From contig JAMYFF010000013.1 in the NCBI GenBank assembly GCA_024128875.1, positions 1 to 64,000 on the forward strand: 64,000 nt of DNA, in the 5' to 3' direction. Below the pieces are notes generated by a model. It searched no databases, was not told where the DNA came from, and worked only from the letters and a program-made list of their open reading frames with translations. This document shows, one piece after another, positions 59,123 through 64,000 of this stretch (positions are counted from its first letter, which is position 1; every line of letters starts with the position of its first letter). Origin of the DNA: Salinilacustrithrix flava. GTDB lineage: Bacteria > Actinomycetota > Acidimicrobiia > Acidimicrobiales > Salinilacustritrichaceae. The position numbers were made by a program, and so were the translations under genes.

Positions 59123-60289
59123 CTAGGAGGCGAAGGGGTCCCAGCCGGCGAGGTCCTTGAGGCGCTCGTCGTTGGAGAACATCTCCACCATCGGGTGCTC
59201 GTCGAGTCCCAGGCGGCGCTGCAGGAGCTTCACCGACATCTCCTCGTCCCACTTGATGAGGGTGACGGCCACGCCCGTGGTGCCGGCCCGGGCGGTGCGG
59301 CCCGAGCGATGCAGGTAGGTCTTGTGGTCCGGCGGCGGATCCCAGTGGATCACCGTGTCGATGAGGTCGATGTCCAGACCGCGGGCGGCGACGTCGGAGG
59401 CCACCAGCGCCTGGATCTTGCCGTCGGTGAATCGCTGGAGCGCCTTCTCCCGGGCCCGCTGGGGCAGGTCGCCGTGGATGGGCGACGCCTTCACGCCGAG
59501 GTCGTCGAGGTCGTCGGCCAGGCGGTCGGCGGCGCGCTTGGTGTTGGAGAAGATCAGCGTGCGGTTGCCGTTCTCGACGATGGCCGCCACGACCTTGGCC
59601 TTGTCCCGCTCGTGGATCTTGATGAAGCGGTGGTGCATCTGGTCGACGGTGACCGTCTCGGAGACGACCTCCTTGGTGACCGGATCCGTCTGGTAGCGGT
59701 CGATCAGCGCGCCGACGGAGCCGTCGAGGGTGGCCGAGAACAGCAGCGTCTGGTGCCCGCCGGGCACGTGGCGCAGGACCCACTCGACCTGGGGCAGGAA
59801 GCCCATGTCGGCCATCCGGTCGGCCTCGTCGACGGCGACCATCTTGACCTCGTCCAGCTTCACGTCGCCCCGCTGGAGCAGGTCGATGAGCCGCCCCGGC
59901 GTGGCCACGATGATGCCGGTGCCGTCGTCGATGGACTTGATCTGCTTCTCGATCTTCTCGCCGCCGTACACGGCGGTGATGGTGTGGCCCTTCACCTTGG
60001 CCAGGGGTTCGAGCACCTCGGCGACCTGGAGGGCCAGCTCGCGGGTGGGGCAGAGCACCAGACCGGCCGGGCCCTTGTGGATGTCGTCGGGCTCGGGGAG
60101 CGCCATGACCATCGGGACGCCGAAGGCCAGGGTCTTGCCCGAGCCGGTCTTGGCCTTGCCGCACACGTCGCGGCCGGAGACCGCGTCGGGGATGGTGAGC
60201 TCCTGGATGGGGAAGGGCGATTCGATGCCCTGGGAGGCGAGGCACTCGACCAGGTCTTCGTCGATGCCCAGTTCTGCGAAAGTCGTCAT
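59123..60289 (-). CDS. DEAD-box RNA helicase
   Basis: 388 residues from ATG. All core motifs are seen: Q-motif FPIQELTI, motif I AKTGSGKT, Ia PTREL, II DEAD in VDEADRMAD, III SAT, IV FSNTKRAADRL, V ARGLDI and VI HRSGRTARAG. The C-terminal extension is short, so it is close to a minimal helicase. Probably unwinds RNA in ribosome assembly, decay or cold adaptation. TACCGT lies 10 bases before the start. Confidence 0.93.
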   Translation of the reverse strand: MTTFAELGIDEDLVECLASQGIESPFPIQELTIPDAVSGRDVCGKAKTGSGKTLAFGVPMVMALPEPDDIHKGPAGLVLCPTRELALQVAEVLEPLAKVKGHTITAVYGGEKIEKQIKSIDDGTGIIVATPGRLIDLLQRGDVKLDEVKMVAVDEADRMADMGFLPQVEWVLRHVPGGHQTLLFSATLDGSVGALIDRYQTDPVTKEVVSETVTVDQMHHRFIKIHERDKAKVVAAIVENGNRTLIFSNTKRAADRLADDLDDLGVKASPIHGDLPQRAREKALQRFTDGKIQALVASDVAARGLDIDLIDTVIHWDPPPDHKTYLHRSGRTARAGTTGVAVTLIKWDEEMSVKLLQRRLGLDEHPMVEMFSNDERLKDLAGWDPFAS

Positions 60290-60349
60290 GTAGACGTCAA
60301 CGGTACCGCCAGATGCCGCAGGCTCCGCGATCGCCGGTACCGTCCGGGC

Positions 60350-60586
60350 GTGCGCGACCGGCTGACGAAAGCCCAGGTGGAGGCACTGCTCGGTCACCTG
60401 GACGGCTCGACCGAGGAGCTCGCCGGCGCGATCGCCGAGGCCGTCGAGGTGCTCCACGGCACCCCGGACGTGGCCGGCGTCCTCGACTCGCTCGGCCGCC
60501 ACCACGACGCCGCCCGGGTCCGAGCCGGCGACGAGGCCACGCTCTGGGCACTGGCCACCGAGCTGAACGAACGCCGGCGGCTCTGA
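60350..60586 (+). CDS. small hypothetical protein upstream of nitrile hydratase
   Basis: 78 residues from GTG with TACCGT 6 bases upstream. All helical and charged (LTKAQVEALLGHLDGSTEEL, VLDSLGRHHDAARVRAG). No family recognised. It lies 45 bases before the nitrile hydratase beta gene and divergent from the helicase; a link with the nitrile operon is possible but not shown. Confidence 0.55.
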   Translation: MRDRLTKAQVEALLGHLDGSTEELAGAIAEAVEVLHGTPDVAGVLDSLGRHHDAARVRAGDEATLWALATELNERRRL

Positions 60587-60631
60587 GCGCGAGCGCTCTC
60601 GTCGGCGCCGGGGACCTGTCAGACTCCGCGC

Positions 60632-61249
60632 GTGGAGCTGGCGCACGACCTCGGGGGGCGGGAGGGCTTCGGCTCGGTCGACGTCGAGCCCGACGAGCCG
60701 GTCTTCCACGAGCCCTGGGAGCGCACGGCGCGTGCCCTCGTCTTCGCGGCGATGGGCACCCACCCCGATCCGACGACCTCGGCGTTCCGGCACGCCATCG
60801 AGCGGATGGACCCCGGCCACTACCTGGCCAGCAGCTACTACGAGCACTGGCTCACCGCAGCCGCCACCATCGCGGTGGAGAGCGGCGTCGTCGCGCCGGC
60901 CGAGCTCGAAACCCGGGCCGGCGGCGCCTTTCCTCTGGCTCGGCCGGCCGTCCAGCCGGAGATCGACGGCACCGGCACGCAGCGCTTCGAGGTCGGTGAC
61001 CGGGTGCGCGTCGTCGCCGCACCGCACGGGGGACACACCCGCTGCCCGGCCTACCTCTGCGATCGGACCGGCACCGTCACGCGGGTCGACGGCCGGTTCA
61101 GCCTCCCCGACGTCGAGGCGCACTCGACGGAGCGCGTCGAGGAAGGCACCTACGGCGTGGGCTTCTCGGCGCGGGACCTGTGGGACGACGCCGAGCCGGA
61201 CGTCGTCGTGCACGTCGACCTGTGGGACAGCTACCTGGAGCCAGCATGA
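60632..61249 (+). CDS. nthB: nitrile hydratase subunit beta
   Basis: 205 residues from GTG. The N-terminal AHDLGGREGFGSV is the beta-subunit signature. The C-terminal SH3-like barrel is visible: FEVGDRVRVVAAPHGGHTRC, CDRTGTVTRVDGRFSLPD and VGFSARDLWDDAEPDVVVHV. With the alpha subunit it hydrates nitriles to amides. ATGA overlap with nthA. The order beta-alpha-activator is that of known cobalt-type operons. Confidence 0.92.
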   Translation: MELAHDLGGREGFGSVDVEPDEPVFHEPWERTARALVFAAMGTHPDPTTSAFRHAIERMDPGHYLASSYYEHWLTAAATIAVESGVVAPAELETRAGGAFPLARPAVQPEIDGTGTQRFEVGDRVRVVAAPHGGHTRCPAYLCDRTGTVTRVDGRFSLPDVEAHSTERVEEGTYGVGFSARDLWDDAEPDVVVHVDLWDSYLEPA

Positions 61250-61839
61250 GCACCGACCACCACCACCCCGCCGAGCCTGCGCCGATCGAGCGGCGCGTGG
61301 CCGCCCTGGAGGCGCTGCTCACCGAGCGCGGCCTCGTCTCCCCCGGCTTCGTCGACGAGGTCAACCGGGCCTACGAGGAGGACATCGGGCCGCGCAACGG
61401 GGCGAAGGTCGTGGCACGCGCCTGGGTCGACCCCGACTACCGCCGACGGTTGCTCGCCGACAGCACCGCGGCCATCGCCGAGCTCGGCTTCGGTGGCGCC
61501 GAGGGCGACCACATGCAGGTCGTCGAGAACACCGACTCGGTGCACAACGTGGTCGTGTGCACCCTCTGCTCGTGCTACCCGTGGCCCGTGCTGGGCCTGC
61601 CGCCGACCTGGTACAAGGACCCGGCGTACCGGGCGCGGGTGGTGCGCGAGCCGCGTGCCGTGCTCGCCGAGATGGGCTGCCAGCTGGACGACGACGTGGA
61701 GGTCGCGGTCTGGGACTCGTCGGCGGAGCAGCGCTACCTCGTGCTCCCGCAGCAGCCCGCGGGCACCGACGATCTCTCCGAGGACCAGCTCGCCGAGCTG
61801 GTGACCCGCGACGCGATGATCGGGGTGGCCCGCCCGTGA
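61246..61839 (+). CDS. nthA: cobalt-type nitrile hydratase subunit alpha
   Basis: 197 residues from ATG overlapping the beta stop. The metal site VCTLCSCYPWP has Cys105-Thr-Leu-Cys108-Ser-Cys110; Thr at the second position marks the cobalt type (iron enzymes have Ser). Downstream YKDPAYRARVVREPRAVL is the typical alpha-subunit helix. The N-terminal RRVAALEALLTERGLVSP is also conserved. GTGA overlap with the activator gene. Confidence 0.94.
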   Translation: MSTDHHHPAEPAPIERRVAALEALLTERGLVSPGFVDEVNRAYEEDIGPRNGAKVVARAWVDPDYRRRLLADSTAAIAELGFGGAEGDHMQVVENTDSVHNVVVCTLCSCYPWPVLGLPPTWYKDPAYRARVVREPRAVLAEMGCQLDDDVEVAVWDSSAEQRYLVLPQQPAGTDDLSEDQLAELVTRDAMIGVARP

Positions 61840-62108
61840 GCGGACTCGACGCGGTCGACGTCCCCCGCCGCAACGGCGAGCTGGCGTTCGACGCCCCATG
61901 GCAGGCCCGGGCCTTCGGCCTCGCCGCAGCCATCGTGGAGACCCGCTTCGACGGTGACTGGGCGCCCTTCCGCGCCCGGCTCATCGCCGCCATCGCGTCC
62001 GACGATGGTCGCCCCTACTGGGAGAGCTGGACCCTCGCGCTCGAAGACCTCCTCGTCACGACCGAACTGGTCACGGTCGGCGACCTCGACGAGCTCTCCC
62101 CCTCCTGA
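61836..62108 (+). CDS. nitrile hydratase accessory (activator) protein
   Basis: 90 residues from GTG. NGELAFDAPWQARAFGLAAA and PYWESWTLALEDLL are the conserved blocks of the small NHase activator (P14K-like/epsilon) family, which inserts cobalt by subunit swapping with alpha. It is the third gene of the operon. No cobalt importer or amidase follows. Confidence 0.88.
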   Translation: MSGLDAVDVPRRNGELAFDAPWQARAFGLAAAIVETRFDGDWAPFRARLIAAIASDDGRPYWESWTLALEDLLVTTELVTVGDLDELSPS

Positions 62109-62141
62109 GCCGCGGCTGCGTCACCGGGAACGTCGGGCCCC

Positions 62142-62423
62142 TCAGCGGCGGCGCATGCCCCGGACCCGACGGTCGCCGACGTCCACGCCCTCGGCGGCCA
62201 GGCGACGTCGCTGCTCGGCCTCCTTGCCCGGGGCGAGGCGGCCGTCGGCGGCGACGACCCGCCACCACGCCACGTCGCCGCCGCTCGTGGCCATCACCCG
62301 ACCCACGGCGCGTGCGGCGCCGGGGCGGCCGGCCTCGGCTGCCACCTCGCCGTAGGTGATCACCTCGCCGGCCGGCAGCGCCGACAGCACGGCGAGGACC
62401 GCCTCCTCGAACGTCGTGGCCAC
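62142..62423 (-). CDS. alkyltransferase-like protein (MGMT family, no active Cys)
   Basis: 93 residues from GTG. The MGMT-type DNA-binding wing is clear: FEEAVLAVLSALPAGEVITY, ARAVGRVMATSGG and WWRVVAADGRLAPG. The active-site PCHRV of O6-alkylguanine transferases reads AWWRV, with Trp instead of Cys. So it should bind alkylated DNA without removing the alkyl group, acting as a flag for nucleotide excision repair. It converges on the nitrile hydratase operon. Confidence 0.88.
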   Translation of the reverse strand: MATTFEEAVLAVLSALPAGEVITYGEVAAEAGRPGAARAVGRVMATSGGDVAWWRVVAADGRLAPGKEAEQRRRLAAEGVDVGDRRVRGMRRR

Positions 62424-62447
62424 TGCGGTTGCCTACCATCGCCGCCG

Positions 62448-63266
62448 ATGCGCACGCTCACCGACGCCGATGCCGATCGCCACGCTGCCGAGATCGAGGA
62501 GCAGGGCTACACGATCGTCCCGGATGCCTTCGATGCCGCCTTCGCCGGGGAGGTGCTCGAGGCGCTCGACGCCATCATCGAGGCACGTGCCCTGACTCCG
62601 GCCGACAACGGCTTCGAGGGTCGTGACACCTACCGCGTGTACAACCTGCTCGCCCACGGCCAGGTCTTCCAGCGGATCCCCACCGCGCCGGCCGTGCTCC
62701 CGGTCGTCGAGCGCGTCCTCGATCGCGAGTGCCTGCTGTCCACGCTGTCGTCGATCGACATCCGCCCGGGCGAATCGGCCCAGCCCATCCACTCCGACGA
62801 CCAGGTCATCGGCCTCCCCCGCACCGGGTTCCCGACCGTGTGCAACTCGATGTGGGCGATCACCGACTTCACCGAGGCCAACGGCGCCACCCGGCTCGTC
62901 CCCGGTTCTCACCGGGAGCCCGACTACCCGGTGTACGGCGAGGCCTACGACACCGTCCCCGCCGAGATGCCGGCCGGCAGCGTGCTCCTCTGGCACGGCA
63001 GCCTGTGGCACGGGGGCGGGGCCAACCGCAGCGACGGCCGGCGGGTCGGCATCGCCGACAACTACTGCGCCGGGATGATCCGCCAGCAGGAGAACCAGCA
63101 GCTCGGCGTGCCCCGCGAGATCGCCGCCACCTTCGACAAGCGCCTCGCCCGGCTGTGCGGCTACGGCACGTACCGGGGCCTCATCGGCCACATCGACAAG
63201 ACGGACCCGCTCCGCCTGCTCGACCGGGACGACGCCGACGACACCATGCTCTGGGACGCCGGCTGA
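62448..63266 (+). CDS. phytanoyl-CoA dioxygenase (PhyH)-like oxygenase
   Basis: 272 residues from ATG with TACCAT 8 bases upstream. The Fe(II)/2-oxoglutarate fold is shown by HSDDQ at about 113 (HxD), LLWHGSLWHGGGANRSDGRR with the distal His and the 2-oxoglutarate Arg at about 180-205. The N-terminal EEQGYTIVPDAFDAAF is also typical. Substrate unknown. Confidence 0.88.
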   Translation: MRTLTDADADRHAAEIEEQGYTIVPDAFDAAFAGEVLEALDAIIEARALTPADNGFEGRDTYRVYNLLAHGQVFQRIPTAPAVLPVVERVLDRECLLSTLSSIDIRPGESAQPIHSDDQVIGLPRTGFPTVCNSMWAITDFTEANGATRLVPGSHREPDYPVYGEAYDTVPAEMPAGSVLLWHGSLWHGGGANRSDGRRVGIADNYCAGMIRQQENQQLGVPREIAATFDKRLARLCGYGTYRGLIGHIDKTDPLRLLDRDDADDTMLWDAG

Positions 63267-63268
63267 GC

Positions 63269-64000
63269 ATGGCCGCCCTCGACCAGATCGACCGCTGGGA
63301 CGTCCCCACCGTCGCGGCCGGGGTCATCGGACCGGACGGCCTCCTCACCGCTCGCGGCCCGACCGACCGGACCTTCCCGCTGGCATCGGTGAGCAAGGTG
63401 CTGGCCGCCATCGCCGTCCACGTCGCGGTCGAGGAGGGCACGGTCGGCCTCGACGACGACGTCGCCAGCGCCGGCGGCCCGGAGGGCGCCACCGTGCGCC
63501 ACCTGCTCGCCCACGCCAGCGGCCTGCCGCCCGACGGCGATCGCACGCCGCTCGGTCCACCCGAGCGCAAGCGGATCTACTCCAACGTCGGCTTCGAGGT
63601 CCTCGGCGACCACGTGGCGGACCGGACCGGCATGGACATGGACGACTACGTGCGCGCCGCCCTCGTCGACCCACTCGGGCTCGGCGCCACGACGATCGCA
63701 GGCTCACCGGCTCACGGCTACGCGTCGTCGGTGGACGACCTGGCCGCGCTCCTCGTCGCCCTGCACGCCGGGCGCCTGCTCGCGCCGGGTTCCATCGCGG
63801 CGATGACGACGCCGGCCTTCCCCGACCTCGCCGGCGTGCTCCCCGGCTACGGCGCCCAGGACCCGAACCCGTGGGGGCTCGGCGTGGAGGTGCGTGGCAC
63901 GAAGGATCCGCACTGGACCGCGCCGACCAACAGCCCCGAGACGTGGGGCCACTTCGGGCGGGCCGGCACCTTCCTGTGGTGGGACCCCGACGTCGAGGTG
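63269..64000 (+). CDS. beta-lactamase-family serine hydrolase (3' end cut by window)
   Basis: At least 244 residues from ATG; still open at the window end. The catalytic SxxK motif is SVSK at about 41, YSN at about 104 (YxN) and HFGRAG near the edge (the third KTG-like element). These mark the class C / penicillin-binding-like serine hydrolases, often esterases or peptidases. No signal peptide is seen, so it is probably cytoplasmic. Starts 2 bases after the PhyH-like gene, so the two are cotranscribed. Confidence 0.87.
   Translation, partial: MAALDQIDRWDVPTVAAGVIGPDGLLTARGPTDRTFPLASVSKVLAAIAVHVAVEEGTVGLDDDVASAGGPEGATVRHLLAHASGLPPDGDRTPLGPPERKRIYSNVGFEVLGDHVADRTGMDMDDYVRAALVDPLGLGATTIAGSPAHGYASSVDDLAALLVALHAGRLLAPGSIAAMTTPAFPDLAGVLPGYGAQDPNPWGLGVEVRGTKDPHWTAPTNSPETWGHFGRAGTFLWWDPDVEV

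Noticed and set aside
57523..60289. Complete restriction-modification or BREX/DISARM-type defence island
   Set aside because: Only a methylase and an ordinary DEAD-box helicase are present; no nuclease, PglZ, ATPase or specificity subunit was found.

Overview
This window is high-GC DNA from an actinobacterium, probably of the class Acidimicrobiia (inference). The evidence is the strong GC bias at third codon positions, a 6C-type small RNA, actinobacterial families such as DUF4012, DUF1876, DUF222/HNH and SCO6745, many GTGA/ATGA gene overlaps, and a large set of genes with a TAnnnT promoter box 6-8 nt upstream of the start codon, which is the signature of leaderless mRNAs. No rRNA, CRISPR array, insertion sequence, phage or replication origin was seen. 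Three tRNA genes (Val-GAC, Cys-GCA, Gly-GCC) lie on the minus strand.

Region 1-12 kb is a cell-surface region: a giant secreted metzincin-like protein cut by the window edge, a polysaccharide co-polymerase/BY-kinase, a DUF4012 membrane protein, an LPXTG-anchored protein and a CWB2 cell-wall-binding protein. Region 12-17 kb holds a HAD/acyltransferase fusion, a VapBC module, a small lipoprotein, a DUF222/HNH nuclease, a 6C RNA and a LysR regulator. Region 17.8-29 kb is mostly metabolic: citrate synthase, quinone oxidoreductase, SCO6745-like protein, DUF354 glycosyltransferase-like protein, sulfotransferase, acyl-CoA dehydrogenase, a GNAT/acyl-CoA-ligase fusion, an internally duplicated zinc peptidase and HU.

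Region 29-38 kb carries copD-copC behind an acyl-CoA ligase and an MpaB-type oxygenase, then a cupin with an acyl-CoA-dehydrogenase-like enzyme, a CoA-transferase, stress-type small proteins and tRNA-Val. Region 38.2-42.1 kb is the most unusual locus: a leader peptide followed by three overlapping genes for a PPPDG-repeat protein, a PrsW-type intramembrane protease and a lipoprotein joining a VWD-like domain to a beta-propeller. An MFS/SDR pair and a second copy of the metzincin-like protease follow.

Region 46.8-49.4 kb is a decayed accessory segment beside tRNA-Cys, with a frameshifted macro-domain gene, an intact excisionase-like DNA-binding protein and a broken DUF6036-type nucleotidyltransferase partner. 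Region 49.4-57.5 kb contains SDR, flavodoxin, hydrolase and anti-sigma genes, tRNA-Gly, a variant Fpg glycosylase and the metX/trans-sulfuration pair behind a SAM-I/IV-clan riboswitch. Region 57.5-64 kb has a solitary N6-DNA methylase, a DEAD-box helicase, a cobalt-type nitrile hydratase operon, an alkyltransferase-like protein, a phytanoyl-CoA-dioxygenase-like enzyme and a serine hydrolase cut by the window end.

Functions are read from motifs and remembered family features; no database search was run.
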